DNA from: Viola odorata
Taxonomy: Eukaryota; Streptophyta; Magnoliopsida; Malpighiales; Violaceae
DNA length: 64,000 bases
NCBI GenBank assembly: GCA_963691705.1
Contig: OY829537.1
Location: 51,250,304 to 51,314,303, forward strand
Direction of reading: 5' to 3'
Of the stretch, positions 1 to 11,191 are shown one piece after another; the stretch's first letter is position 1; every line of letters begins with the position of its first letter. The notes under the pieces are model-generated. The model searched no databases, was not told where the DNA came from, and saw only the letters and a list, made by a program, of their open reading frames with translations. Position numbers and translations under genes: made by a program.

Positions 1-370
1 GATTAGAATCGGTAGAAAAGAAAATTAACCATAAATTTTATTTTTTATTAAAAAAATGGTTATATAATGCTTCATTATTAGAAAGCCCTCGCGGTGAAAG
101 AAATTATCAAACTAGCTTATTTTAGGTTCTACAACAAGTGCCTTATATATTATATATTGAATTAATTATATATTAAAATATTATATATATATATATATTT
201 TGCCGGTATTTAGTGCGGGTATTGGAGCGGGTAAGCACTATCCATACCCACACTTTGCGGGTGCGGGTATATCCATACTCGTAAAATACCCAGAATATGC
301 GGGTAATATCCACCCACAATTGTAGATATTGGGCGGATACCCATATCCGCGGGCGGAATTGCCATCCCTA
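1..370. mobile_element. hAT-type MITE, right part (cut by window start)
   Basis: The segment from about 200 to 370 is built of degenerate GGGTAT/ATACCCGC words and ends in ATTGCCATCCCTA. This is the same terminus as the complete element at 24,003-24,540, so the two belong to one family. The left terminus (TAGGGATGGCAAT) is not found, so the element starts before the window. The 8 bp after its end, GTCACGTG, should be the target-site duplication. A short TA run (180-201) lies inside. It has no coding capacity. Confidence 0.7.
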
Positions 371-1175
371 GTCACGTGTGGTTGAGAATGGAAAGGAGGA
401 AGCGCTGAAGAGGGTAGGGGTTAAATTGTCAAATGGAGGGAATTTTTGTTTGGAAAAGTGAGAACGTCAGATGATTTGGGACAAGAATTTAGTACCAAAA
501 TGACATATAATTCCAGACGGAGGGAGTATTTCATAATTATTTTTTAATTTTTTAAATAATTTTTTCAAAATTTTAAAATAAAATATTATCATTTTTTAAA
601 ATTATTTTCTTGCCTTTTCTTTTATAATCATTATTTTTTTTCTTGAATTATTTCAAAATTTTAATTTTCCTGATAATTTTTAAAGCAATTTAAAACTTTT
701 TTTGGAATTTTATTTCTTGATTTTTATTTTTATTTTTTTTAAATGCTGATTTGGAATCTAATGTGTAGTGCCATGTCAGCAAAAATAATATAAAAAAATA
801 TTACGTCTGCATATTTAACTTCCACGTACGCGGGATGTTAGGGGGAGGGGTCGAATTAAGATGCTTCAAGCAGTTGAGGGACCGAATCTACGCAAAAAAC
901 TATACAGGGATCAAATCAATAAGGTAATTCGAGTACAAGGGCCACTAATATCATTAACCCATAGAGGATATACTATATAAGCATTCCTAGATAGATAGAA
1001 CATTAGACTACATAAAAGCATTCAAGGCTAATTGAAGGTTAATGACTCATGTGGCTCTTGTACTCACCATTTCTTAATCATTTTGTCCTTTCTACTCAAA
1101 CTCGTATTTATTTGACTCCTATACTCTTGATTTCATTTTTATTTCACCCTTCATAAGTGAGTCACATGTTAACTC
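371..1175. other. AT-rich intergenic DNA with a Stowaway-like terminus
   Basis: No gene is seen. At 514-526 the sequence CAGACGGAGGGAG followed by TA is the reverse complement of the CTCCCTCCGTC terminus typical of Stowaway (Tc1/mariner) MITEs, and the inner sequence reads on in the usual way. I cannot find the matching left end, so it is a one-ended remnant. The rest (530-1175) is AT-rich with a few G-rich words and nothing else I recognise. Confidence 0.45.
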
Positions 1176-1370
1176 GGTTAAAGGTGAGCATTCAAAACTT
1201 TGGATCGGATTCTAATTTTTTTGGATCGGATCAGATTTTTAATTCAAAATCTGAACTATCCGAAAATGGTCCCTATCCATATAAATCCGACTATTTTGGG
1301 AATAGATTTTATCGGTCAAAATTTTCAAAATTTTCAAATATACTAGCCGATTTCTAGAGTGGGCTTTTAA
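1176..1370. mobile_element. Degenerate hAT-like MITE fragment
   Basis: The stretch opens with AAAGGTGAGCATTC and continues with repeated GGATCGGAT words and inverted ATCCGA words. This resembles common plant hAT MITEs whose ends read TAGGGGTGAGCA. No second terminus or target duplication can be found. The 66-codon open frame inside is low-complexity and is not regarded as a gene. Confidence 0.3.
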
Positions 1371-1985
1371 AAAAAAACATTTTTTTTCCCAAACCAATAT
1401 TCTTCCAAAATTTAACAATTACCTCTGGGTAGCTTAGCCGTTTTAAATATAAAAAATAAAAAAACTCTCAAAAAAATTCCAATCGAGTACTCATTTCAAT
1501 CATTTAGCCTTGGTCGCAGGAGTTTTCATCATCAATCCAATGGCTTCTTGTAAATCCTCTTTTATTCGAAGTATCTAAGGAGTCTTTTGTGATTATCTTA
1601 TCTTGTTTTGTTTTGATTTTCTTCAATTTCAAGTTATCTTGTTTTGTTTTGATTTTCCTCAATTTCAATTCAGTCTTCTAGTTGCTTTAGCATTCCGTGG
1701 TTTATTGGAATCATTCTACTAGGGTGGTTATTTATGCATCAAATCATCAATATGCAGCACGGTTATAAAATTTGGCTACTTCTCCATTCCTTGTCTACCA
1801 TTTTTTTTTATTTCCCTGTGTTTACTTTTCACTCACTTTCTCCTAAAGAGAGTAGACAAATACTTAGGAATGTCCATGGAGAGGGTAAGTAGGTCAGGAT
1901 TCTCGGGTGGGGATGGGTCGAATCTAGGTGGCAATTATTGCCTTGTGCTAAAGAATATAGTGGAGCACAATAGGTTCTTTCTACT
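1371..1985. other. Intergenic, no gene recognised
   Basis: This is AT-rich sequence with a direct repeat of about 35 bp at 1606-1670 (TTATCTTGTTTTGTTTTGATTTTC occurs twice, abbreviated here). The last 150 bp may already belong to the retroelement-like reading frame that follows. I see no promoter, RNA gene or complete element. Confidence 0.4.
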
Positions 1986-2159
1986 CGGGAAAGTGATTGG
2001 AATCGAGGGTTCAACTCAGGTGCCAATGGGGCATTCATAAATCGTATGCGGGTCATGTGGTACCTAGTGGGTGAGATGCAGGTTATAACGATTGAGTAGA
2101 ACCTCTTCCTATTCCAGTTTGAAGTGGAGGATGATTTGGTCCGGGTCCTTGACCAGACG
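1986..2159 (+). pseudogene. DUF4283/LINE-ORF1-like fragment
   Basis: Read on the plus strand, the segment translates with one in-frame TAG to a pattern like RMRVMWYLVGEM, then NLFLFQFEVEDDLVRVLD. The 'lfqF..e.D..rVl' pattern is the core of DUF4283-type domains, found in plant LINE-related ORF1 and zinc-knuckle proteins. It stops exactly at the LTR that begins at 2160, so the retrotransposon probably inserted into, or replaced, the rest. It is too short and decayed to assign firmly. Confidence 0.35.
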
Positions 2160-2987
2160 TGATGCGATCCGAGCTCTTTTTATCAAGCCTTATCATGTCA
2201 ATGAATCTAGCTTGAGTTTACCAACAAAACCCAACCAAAATCGTATAAAGAAATGCAAGGAAAATGGAGAATCGAAGTTGGAAAGATGGAGAAAAGTGCA
2301 GCGGAAAAATGAAGAAATTTCTGGACAAATTGATGGATGATTTGTGGTTGAAACTCAATTTGAAGCAATCAATCAACAAGAGAACAATCAATCTAACATG
2401 TAATTAATCATCCTCCAATAGGAATCCAATAGATTCAAGCAATCAAATATTCCTAAAATATTCATTCAATTTGATACAAAATTAAATTAAAGGAATAAAG
2501 ATTAAAAGGAGTTTTACTTATAATGGATCAAGAAATCTCCAAGGCTTCATCCTCACAAGTTGAGTTCTTGGTGTTTAGAGGGAGGAGTACTCTCAAACTT
2601 AGCAATAAACACTTAGGCAAAAACTCATTACAGAAAATGAAGCAGGTAGCTATTTATAAGAGCTTCAAAATTAGGTCTAAAATATAGTTTCGGATTTCTG
2701 ACGAGTGGATAGCGTGATCACGCCTAACAGATAACGTGATCACGCCCAAAATAGAAGGTTTTCGCCAATCTGAGCACACGATAGCGTGATCACACCTAGT
2801 AGATAACGTGATCACGCCAGCTGCTTCCAAAAATGTCAAACCTGGTTTTTCGGGAAGGAAACTCGGCCAAGCGGGTGGCCTCGGGTTGGCACGGATCTTG
2901 CCCACTTTTAGTAGCCCCGAGCATGTCTCTCCGCCTCCGAATGTGTGCTCGTTCATCACCGAAGTGAATCTATGCATGATCGTATCA
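2160..2987 (-). repeat. 3' LTR of the 2160-5177 element
   Basis: 828 bp, TGATGCGATCC to GATCGTATCA. It contains four spaced copies of a word like ATAACGTGATCACGCC (about 2715-2820) with the palindrome GTGATCAC at its centre. The same words are in the right LTR and in the solo LTR at 18,667, so they belong to the family and were not added at this site. Confidence 0.75.
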
Positions 2988-3146
2988 TCAAATTTCCCTT
3001 CGAAAGGATTTGTCCTCGAATCCATTGCTTTAAATTTGTGGTCGTGACTTTGTCGCACACAATTCAACATTCCTTGCAAGGAGCACATCCCTAGAAGTTC
3101 ATGATGTTGGCAAGGAATGTAGCAAAGGAGAGACAAATCATCCATG

Positions 3147-3602
3147 TTAGAATACAAGATAATTCTCTCTATCCCTTTCCCCACTCTTTTCACTCTCCCA
3201 ATTAATATCTTCAAGTTCAAACAAAGGGTTGTCAAAACCTTGAAAGATATTTAGCTCAATGTGATTACCCGATTCATTTCCAAGGTTACATCCACTCTCA
3301 ATGGCACGCTTACTCTTTTCACTCCCCAATGTAACCCTCCCAAATTTAAACAACGGGTTGACAAAAATATCAAACACATCTAGCCCCACGTGTTTACACG
3401 ATTCACTCCCGAGTGTTTGGTGGCACTCACCCGACTCATTCCCAAGTGTTTGGTGGCTCTCACCCAACTCACTCTCAAATGTTTGGTTACACTCACCCAA
3501 CTCTTTCCTAAGTGTTTGGGTACACTCACCCTTAATTGTCTCTCTACTCATCTCACTAGTAGGGTGCTCAACCATATCATTCTCAACACAATTACTAAGC
3601 AT
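3147..3602 (-). pseudogene. Repeat-rich retroelement ORF remnant
   Basis: A 151-codon frame inside the internal region contains four near repeats of about 11 residues with the pattern GE(C/S)(N/H)QT(L/F)xxE. These are encoded by about 33-bp tandem DNA repeats at 3390-3540. The protein is rich in Glu, Ser and Asn and has no catalytic motif. Its position, downstream of a gag start and upstream of the 3' LTR, matches the gag-pol spacer of deleted gypsy elements. The element at 43,334-43,795 has a similar repeat-rich spacer of unrelated sequence. It is probably not a functional gene. Confidence 0.4.
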
Positions 3603-3654
3603 ACTCTTAGGATGAGTTGGGTAAGTGGTAATCTCCGGTAAAGAAACTCCTCAC

Positions 3655-3746
3655 TCCATCAGCACGCTTCTCATCATGGCAATAACTTCTTATTGCTCAA
3701 GTAGGAAGGCGTCGAGCTTAGCTTGTAGTTGGGTCATTTCAGACAT
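3655..3746 (-). pseudogene. Decayed gag start
   Basis: From an ATG at 3746, read leftwards, the frame gives a start of the type MSEMTQLQAKLDAFLLEQ and then a TAA (3690-3692). The same frame continues for about ten more residues after the stop. A short coiled-coil-like beginning of this kind is common for plant gypsy gag proteins. The gag core and zinc knuckle are not found. Confidence 0.4.
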
Positions 3747-4597
3747 GGTGGCAAGTTTCCTGCACAATTAGAAAGCTAGATACGCATATATGTTAGTGGA
3801 ACAATCACTCCCTCACGTGTTTTGCTCATGTTTAAGAACTCTCAAAAAATTATTCTCACAAAATCTCGATTCGTAAGCTCACTATTGATCAACCCTTTTG
3901 TCTCGAATAACCACCGCAAGACTCAACAAGAATAACACACAATTATGAGACTCAAAGAGGTAAAAGAAGGAAAAATGACATGCAAACACGACTCAAGAAA
4001 TGCAAGTTACAGTTGCTGGGAATTAAAGAAGAAATCTGCAGCTGTGTTTCTTTTGTGATTTTTCTTGTGTATCAACGAAAGAGACAATTTGTGTAAGTGA
4101 GTGATTGCAACGCCATGGAAGAGAGGAAAATTAATGGCTACTGATTTTAAACACAAAATACATGAATTTAGATGACAGGAGTGGATCAAACACAGGTTTG
4201 TTTTCAACTTGCTCAAGAACACTAGTGTTGGTGGGAAAATTTCAATTTTGCTTCCGGAATGGAAAAATAAGTACGAAATCAACTATTCTCAACTCTAAAC
4301 ACTTTGTATGACTCAGAAAAACAAGATTCAACCAATAAAGAAGAATAAATTCGGTTGAATTTACAAAGAAATTTTGACAGCTGTGAACATGAAGAACAAC
4401 AAATGCTAGAAAATGGTAATTCTCAAATTTGTTGATCAAATGATGTGATTTCTTCACCAAAAGTTCAGCAAACTCAAGATAATCATAAACGACACAATAC
4501 CCGAAGGTTTAATCCAGCAATTTTGGCTCAATTTTGAATAGATGCAAAAAATTTGAAAATCTGGAAAAACTCAAGCAATTTTGACTTAGCTACAACT

Positions 4598-5177
4598 TGA
4601 TGCGATCCGAGCTCTTTTTTTCGAGTCGTATCGTGTCAATGGATCTACCTTAAGTTTACCAACAAAATCCAACCAAAATCGTGTAAAGAAACACAAGGAA
4701 AATGGAGAATTAAAATTGGAAAGATGGAGAAAAGTGCAGCGGAAAAACGATGAAATTTCTGGACAAATTGATGGATGATTTATGGTTGAAACTCAATTTG
4801 AAGCAATAAATCAACAAGAGAACAATCAATCTAACATGTAATTAATTATCCTCCAATAGGAATTCAATAGATTCAAGCAATCAAATATTCCCAATATATT
4901 CAATCAATTCGATACAAAATGAAATTAAAGGAATAAAGATTAAAAGGAGTTTTACTTGTAATGGATCAAGAAATCTCCAAGGCTTCATCCTCACAAGTTG
5001 AGTTCTTGGTGTTTAGACGGAGGAGTGCTCTCAAACTCAGAAATAAACACTTAGGCAAAAACTCATTACAGAAAATGAAGTAGGAAGCTATTTATAAGAG
5101 CTTAAAAATTAGGTCTAAAATATAGTTTCAGATTTCTGACGAAGAGATAGCGTGACCACGCCTAGCCGATAATGTGA
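4598..5177 (-). repeat. 5' LTR of the 2160-5177 element (truncated)
   Basis: It matches the left LTR from its inner edge TGATGCGATCC through the TATA box and the first GTGATCACGCC words, then breaks off at about 5177 where unrelated AT-rich sequence begins. About 250 bp of the LTR are missing, including its outer end. Confidence 0.7.
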
Positions 5178-5388
5178 TCACATATCAACTTTTGTTTTAC
5201 CAGTAAAGATTTATTTTCTATTTCTAGTTTTTCATAATTTTGTGCTTAAAAATAAACTAATAAAGTGTTGTTATTATTCTTGCATTGTTTTTCTTTTACA
5301 GTTAATAGCTAATGTGGCATGTGGCATGACCATACAGTTCCATTTGCTTATATGATATCACCCAGTGAAATATTTTCTCATTTTCAAC

Positions 5389-5390
<2 letters not shown>

Positions 5391-5446
<56 letters not shown>

Positions 5447-5466
5447 TTATTTATTTATATATATAT
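5391..5466. repeat. (TA)n microsatellite
   Basis: About 25 TA dinucleotides, then TTTA tetranucleotides and TA again. A length-variable site is expected. The flanks (5178-5390 and 5467-5732) are AT-rich and show no gene. Confidence 0.9.
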
Positions 5467-5821
5467 GGAACTGTAATTTTTTTGAGCTAAATTATAGTTA
5501 TTAAAAAGATACTCTGAAATTACCTAACTTCAAAAGTTACTCAACAACGTTCCAAACAATATATTTTAAAGAAATTTTGCACTTCTCTATGCAAGTGAGT
5601 AAAAAAAAAAAAGAGTCTAAAACCGTATTGAATAATTAATAAGAAGATTGAATAATTTTTTAAGTCACTTTTTATTAATATTATTTGATATAAAGCATGT
5701 TAACATTTTAGAAAATTTAAAAGTGAGAAGTTATTTAGCACTAATTTGTCAAAACAAAATTATGAATGAGAGAGGAGAAGTTGAAAATTAGGTCCCTAAA
5801 TTTAAAAAGTTATAGCGTAGT

Positions 5822-6654
5822 TAAGGGTGTCAAAATGGGTCAACCCAACCCGATCCATTTAAAAGTAACCCTTTTAATAAAGGGGTAGGCCAAACCCGAT
5901 TCGTCCTGATCCATCAATTAGAAAGGTTGACCCGGACCGACCCGTTTAATCAAAACGACCTCATTTTAATCTTTTATAAAAAAATAAAAATATACAGAAA
6001 AAATTATTAAATTATAAAAAATCAAGAAAAATATAATAAAAAGAGTAAAAGCATAAAAATTCATAAAATTATATAAAACAATTTGAAAATTCAGAAAAAA
6101 TAAAACTTCAAAAAATTATAAAAAAATTCAAAAATACGGATTTTAAATATTTTTATTATATTTAGCTGATTTTTTTATTTTTTATTTTTTTATGATTTTT
6201 AATATTTTTAAAATTCTATTTTTTTATTTTTTTTATAATTTATTTAAATTAGTTAAATCTTTTAGACTTTCGTATAATTTTCTAAATTTTCCCTCTATTT
6301 TAATTATTTTAATTGTCGATTCAACTGGTGATCCATACGCGTATAAGATTCGGTCCCTATAATATTCAAAATAAAGCTTTAACAATTCGGTCTAGTATGA
6401 CCTAGTTCTGAAAACACTAGGTCATATTATTAATTATTATTACAGACAAAACTTATAACCTACTTCATAAATGGATGAAACGTACCAATAGAGTATAAAA
6501 CTCACGTTTCCCATCCAAAAAAGCAAAGGGTTGACTCGTATCCAACCCGCTTAATTGGCGGGTGAAAAACTGTGACCCATACCCATCTTAACGGGTCGGG
6601 TAACAGGTCGGGTACAGATCGACCCGACAATTCAGACCCATTTTGACACCTGTA
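5822..6654. mobile_element. hAT-type MITE, 833 bp
   Basis: The ends are inverted repeats: TAAGGGTGTCAAAATGGGTC at the left and the complement of GACCCATTTTGACACCTGTA at the right. The outer 8 bp are AGCGTAGT and AGCATAGC, a 6/8 match expected of an aged hAT target duplication. Both sub-ends contain runs of ACCCG(A/G) words. The interior is AT-rich and non-coding. The equivalent place in duplicated copy B (about 9882) lacks the element. Confidence 0.75.
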
Positions 6655-6711
6655 AGCATAGCTGGTTGGCGTATGTTCTTTTTACATGATAGGTTATGTG
6701 TTGATCATGAG

Positions 6712-8224
6712 TTAATACACCTCACGGTTCTAAATGTTTGTCATTTTATTTTAATAAGTCCTAAACGTTTTTTTCTATTTTTATTCATCCTAAACGTTTT
6801 ATCCGTTAGTTCAATATAGTCCCAACTGTAAAATAAAATTATTAACGGAGATAAACTCTGTTAGATTTTATTATTTTAATAATTATTTCTGACAATCGGG
6901 TCCCACACGTTAGAAAATATTTTTAAAAATATAGAAAATTAAGAAAAATCTAATAAATAGGAAAAGAATTTAAAAATTTAATAGGAAAAATATTTTTAAA
7001 AAAATAGAGGAACTTAATAAAAGTCTAATAAAACAGAAAAAAAATTTAAAAAATTAGAAAATTTTTAAAAAATGTAAAATTTGATAATTCATTTCAAAAT
7101 TAAAGAAAAACCAAAAAATTAAAACAAATATAAAAATGTAAAACAAAATTGCCTTCTTACCATAATTATTGTCCCAAAATGATTTTATATGGTAACACAT
7201 ATAAATAATTTATTGAGAAGTAATTAGTTAATGCATTGAATGAATTTTTTTCTTTCGTTTGAATAAAACTTGTTATTGTTAGATTTTATACATTTTTTTT
7301 TTAATTTATGGTACTATAAGTAAAATTTACTTTTTTCATTTTATTGTGTTTTGTTTACAAATGAATTGAGTAAATTTACGAATCAAGTTATATTTTATTT
7401 TTGTAACTATAATTGCTGAATATTTTTTTTATAATTTGGTAAAATCAATTATTTGATCAATTAAATGACTTAAGTGAATTTTGTCTCATCTCTCTTTCTG
7501 TTTTACCTATTATTTATACACATACCTAAATTATATTAAAATAATTCAATCACCTCAATTAGAAAAAATAAATTCTAACCCTTTAGATGTTAATAATCAT
7601 TTGTAACTTAGGTTAGTTCCTACAAAGTTTGATGAAATTTTTTTCGAGTTCGTGTCTCCTTATCAATATTCATATCTATGTTAAAAAAATAACCATTTGT
7701 CTAACTCAAAATTTTTTAAAAAAAATCATTCAATGCATTAACTAATTACTTATCAATAAATTATTTATATGTGTTATGATATAAAATCATTTCAAGACCG
7801 TAATTATAGTAAGAAGATAATTTGTTTTTTTACATTTTCATATTTGTTTTATTTTTTTGATTTTCTTTAATTTCGAAATGAATTATCAAGTTTTACATGT
7901 ATTTTTTTAAAAAAATTTCTAATTTTTAAATTTTTTTTCCTATTTTATTAATTTTTTCTTATTTTTTTATATTTTTTCTATTTTATTAGATTTTTTTTAT
8001 TTTCTATATTGTTTAAAATATTTTCTGATCCGTAAGACCAAATTGTCAGAAACAATTATTAAAGTAATAAAATCTAATGGAGTTTGTCGCCGTTAACATT
8101 TTTTTTACAGTTGAGACTATATTGAACTAACGGATAAAGTCTTTGAGACCGATAAAAATTGAAAAAAATGTTTGAGACTGATTAAAGTAAAATGATAAAT
8201 ATTTAGGACCGTATAGTGTGTTAA
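6712..8224. mobile_element. Palindromic element with very long terminal inverted repeats
   Basis: The first ~200 bp (TTAATACACCTCACGGTT...) are the imperfect reverse complement of the last ~200 bp (...ACCGTATAGTGTGTTAA). Complementarity returns further in, 7150-7260 against 7715-7830, so the arms reach roughly 500-550 bp with a short AT-rich loop. It has no ORF. Both outer edges show TTAA, but I cannot prove a target duplication of 3, 8 or 9 bp. Long-TIR MULE, foldback and Harbinger-type MITEs are all possible. Confidence 0.65.
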
Positions 8225-8702
8225 ATCTTTGTATCATTTATTATAATAAAAAAAGAATTAAAATTGCAAGTATTGTACATCGTTACGTTGCTGCTGCAAC
8301 TAGTAGACAAGTTTAACACAAATGAGGACAAACATGTACGAGAGCACCTTCCGGATCGCATTGCTTTTATTCGTGTATGGCTAGCTAAGATGTGGTGTGG
8401 AACGTGCCTACCTTGCTAGTATATGTTGGTCATCAACTTTATCTTCCGGCTCCACTTTATACATCACCAACACCCTTCTTTCTTTAATGTTTACACTTGC
8501 TACATTCAAGAAAAAAAATTCCCGAGTTGACGTGAGATTTTCTCCGGATTTCACTTGATTTTGAATTTATATACAAATTGATTTGTTTATCTATGAGTTG
8601 ACTCGTTTAGGAATAAAAATATAAATCATTCGATTTTGAGTTAAACTCGCAATAAATCTTCACATCATATAATTCCCATAATTAGGAAATTGCTAATTGA
8701 TA

Positions 8703-9789
8703 ATCCAAATAAATACTATATGAGTATTTTCGCTATTCCCCTGTCTAGTGGGACAATAACTTATCTCGTATGGGACCCTATCTGCCATCGGTAGGTGACA
8801 GAAGGCGGTCTGATGATCAAGCATTTGAGAAAAAAACTAGTGGTGATCCGGTAATGTCAGGTAATATTCATCTTATTGTTATAGTTCATACATATCGGGT
8901 AATGTAATGAATTCCCCAACATAACCTTACTAGCATTAAATGTACGTGATATCTGCACCTCTAGCTAAAAAAAACCTGCACAGCCGCTTGACACTATCTG
9001 TCAGTCACATCACTTAGATAATACTTGAGTATTAACCGGCCAAACCAACCTTGAGGGGGCTAAAAATACCTCTCCTCATTTATTTCACTAGATACATTAA
9101 ACACTCTCACCAAACACTAGACCTGGAACAATTACTACACCCCCTAACTATGCTCTACCGAACCGTTAACCATCAACGCCGTTTGGTACCTTGCCCGGTA
9201 ACTTTATTGCACCCCTTAATAACTTGTATCATCGGAGTTTCTACATCGTAGACATCATCCGATATATTTGCAGGTGGTCAGAAGCCAAGCGAGACTGCGG
9301 TTTGCATACGTGGATAATAGTAATAGATATTAACCCATTTATCCTTACCTAATATTTTTTCCTTATTATTTTTTTCTTATTGTGGTGACATGTATCCCTA
9401 TCTAATAAAGAAGAAACTTATAATTTATTCGAAGAGTTGGTTGTTTGAAGAAAAATAGTTAACAATTAATAAAGTTATTTTTTAGCACTTTTGTTTGAAT
9501 AATGTTGTTTTAATGCAATATTTTATTTATTTATGAAAAGAAAAAAACTTCAAAGCCTTATAGGTAAAAAATGAAACACTCCTAAACTATCACCAATGAG
9601 AATGAACGAGACCATTATTTTAATGCAGTATTACTTATTTTTAAATTAGTATTGGTATAAAAAAGAAAAAGAAGTTAACAAGTCAGCGATGAGGTGCAAG
9701 TTTTTTTTATAGGATAAAGACACATGTCAATCGCAATAATAAAAAAAAAAACGTAAAAGAGAATATAATAAGGAGAATGTATTTAACAC
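8703..9789. other. Intergenic stretch between duplicated blocks, no gene
   Basis: 8703-9310 is of mixed composition, with phrases like GAGACTGCGGTTTGCATACGTGG, and has no coding frame longer than about 66 codons. 9311-9789 is AT-rich with A and T runs. No terminal repeats, RNA gene or known element could be identified. Confidence 0.5.
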
Positions 9790-10307
9790 TCCTCTATAAG
9801 TTTTTGTAATTTGGCAAAAAAAATTAGGAACGAGAGAGGAAAAGCTGAAAAATAAGTGTCCTTCAAGTATAAAAGTTGTATGTTCTCTTTACATAATAGG
9901 TTATGTTTTCAATTTTTGTATTTTTTTTAATAAAAAATAGAGTTAAAATTGCAAGTATTGTACATCTTTACGTTGCTGCTGCAACTAGTAGACAAGTTTA
10001 ACACAAATGAGCACAAACATGTACGAGAGCACCTTCAGGATCCCATTGCTTTTATTCCTGTATATAAGAGCTAGCCGTGTGGAACGTGCCTACCTTGCTA
10101 GTATATGTTGGTCATCAACTTTATCTTCTGGCTCCACTTTATACATCACCAACACCCTTATTTCTTTAATGGTTACACTTATTATATTCAAGAAGAGATT
10201 TTACCGAGTTGATGAGAAATTTTATGAATTGATTCATTTAGAGGATAAAAATATAATATAGTTCGATTTTATGAGTTAAATTTGTGAATTTAACAATAGA
10301 GTATATA

Positions 10308-11191
10308 CAGTTAAACCTCGATAAATGAATGTCCGATAAACGAATAACCTCGCCAAATGAATAATTTTCTCCGGTCCCGACTTGGGCAAATGGGCTAAAT
10401 GAATAAGCTCGCTAAATGCATTAACGAATAATTTTTTTTGAATCCTTAAAGACCCCATGTAAATATAAATGAATAATCATTAAAATTCATAAGATATATA
10501 TATTTATTTATCCTAAAAACAAAAATATTAAGACATAAATGACTTGTGCTTTTTAGCATCGCTATTTTTCATCTCCTCCGACAAATACACTGCTGATCTT
10601 TTGAGTGTATTTGATATTGTAGTTTGACTGGTATCCAAATCAAACTTTTCCTTCACCCATGCTTGCATATCCTTTTGCGTAAGACTTGGTTGTTCCTTCT
10701 TATGCTCACATATGGCCCTCCTTATCTGGTCGGTCAAAGTTGATTTTGTTGTTGGTTTTGACTGGTGATCGGAAGCCATCAGACTGAATATTAAGAAAGA
10801 TATAGTAGAATGAATTATTTACCAAACCAAGACTCTAGAAAAATATATATAGTAGTTTGTAGGTAGGTTAGGTACATTGTCTTAGTCTCTAAGTATTCCA
10901 TACATAGAATATTATTATTAGTACATGTTGCATGTATTTAGACTCTAAGTATTCCATACATAGAATCTTATAAGTACATGATGCATGTACATAGTCTATA
11001 TACGTATTTGTACATTAAATGTAAAATAAATAATCATACGAAAAAATAAAAATGTAAAAATACTATCTAAATGAATAAAAATTCATTTATCGATAAATGA
11101 ATAATATATTCATTTATCGATAAGTAAATAAACTCACTAAACGAATATTTTTTGCTGGTCCCAAGAACATTCATTTATCGAGGTTTAACTG
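10308..11191. mobile_element. Emigrant/Lemi1-like (pogo, Tc1/mariner) element, 884 bp
   Basis: The terminal inverted repeats are perfect over at least 24 bp (CAGTTAAACCTCGATAAATG...), and a TA lies directly outside each end, the target duplication of Tc1/mariner transposons. The CAGT(T/A)AAACCTC terminus is that of the plant Emigrant/Lemi1 pogo-like group. Sub-terminal AAATGAATAA words recur on both sides. A 45-bp segment is repeated at 10,889-10,925 and 10,940-10,980 (CTCTAAGTATTCCATACATAG). Between the ends only a short transposase remnant is left, so the element cannot move itself. Confidence 0.85.
10528..10779 (-). pseudogene. Pogo-like transposase, N-terminal DNA-binding part only
   Basis: 83 codons starting MASDHQSKPTTKSTLTDQIR. 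Residues about 17-65 fit the CENP-B/pogo N-terminal helix-turn-helix: LTDQIRRAICEHKK, then SLTQKDMQAWVKEKF, then TISNTLKR. In complete pogo/Tigger transposases this domain binds the terminal repeats. A second CENPB-type HTH and the DDE/D nuclease should follow but are missing. The frame stops 220 bp inside the element. Such a fragment could still bind the ends, but there is no evidence that it is expressed. Confidence 0.75.

Larger units (their letters stand above)
2160..5177 (-). mobile_element. Non-autonomous Ty3/gypsy-like LTR retrotransposon
   Basis: Two similar LTRs flank a 1.6-kb internal region. The left LTR is 2160-2987. The right one starts at 4598 and is truncated at about 5177. Both begin TGATGCGATCC. 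Each carries TATTTATA (2651-2658 and 5089-5096), a TATAAATA box on the minus strand, so transcription runs leftwards. The purine-rich GAAGGGAAATTTGA reads into the left LTR on that strand, as a polypurine tract should. The boundaries are fixed by comparison with the solo LTR at 18,667-19,484. The internal region keeps only the start of a gag-like frame and a repeat-rich ORF, with no pol. Because the right LTR lacks its outer end, no target duplication can be tested. Confidence 0.75.
5733..8702. repeat. Duplicated block, copy A (with two transposon insertions)
   Basis: Three pieces of this stretch are close to pieces at 9790-11,252 in the same order: about 5733-5821, 6655-6711 and 8225-8702. 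The best-conserved part is 8272-8510 against 9956-10,200 (GTACGAGAGCACCTTC, GAACGTGCCTACCTTGCTAG and similar words are shared). Removing the hAT MITE (5822-6654) and the palindromic element (6712-8224) leaves a unit of about 0.6 kb. Neither insertion is in copy B, so both came after the duplication or were lost from B. The function of the unit is unknown. Confidence 0.75.

Noticed and set aside
10007..10261. 84-codon frame in duplicated block B
   Set aside because: Copy A of the block has stops and frameshifts at the same place, so there is no sign of selection for coding.
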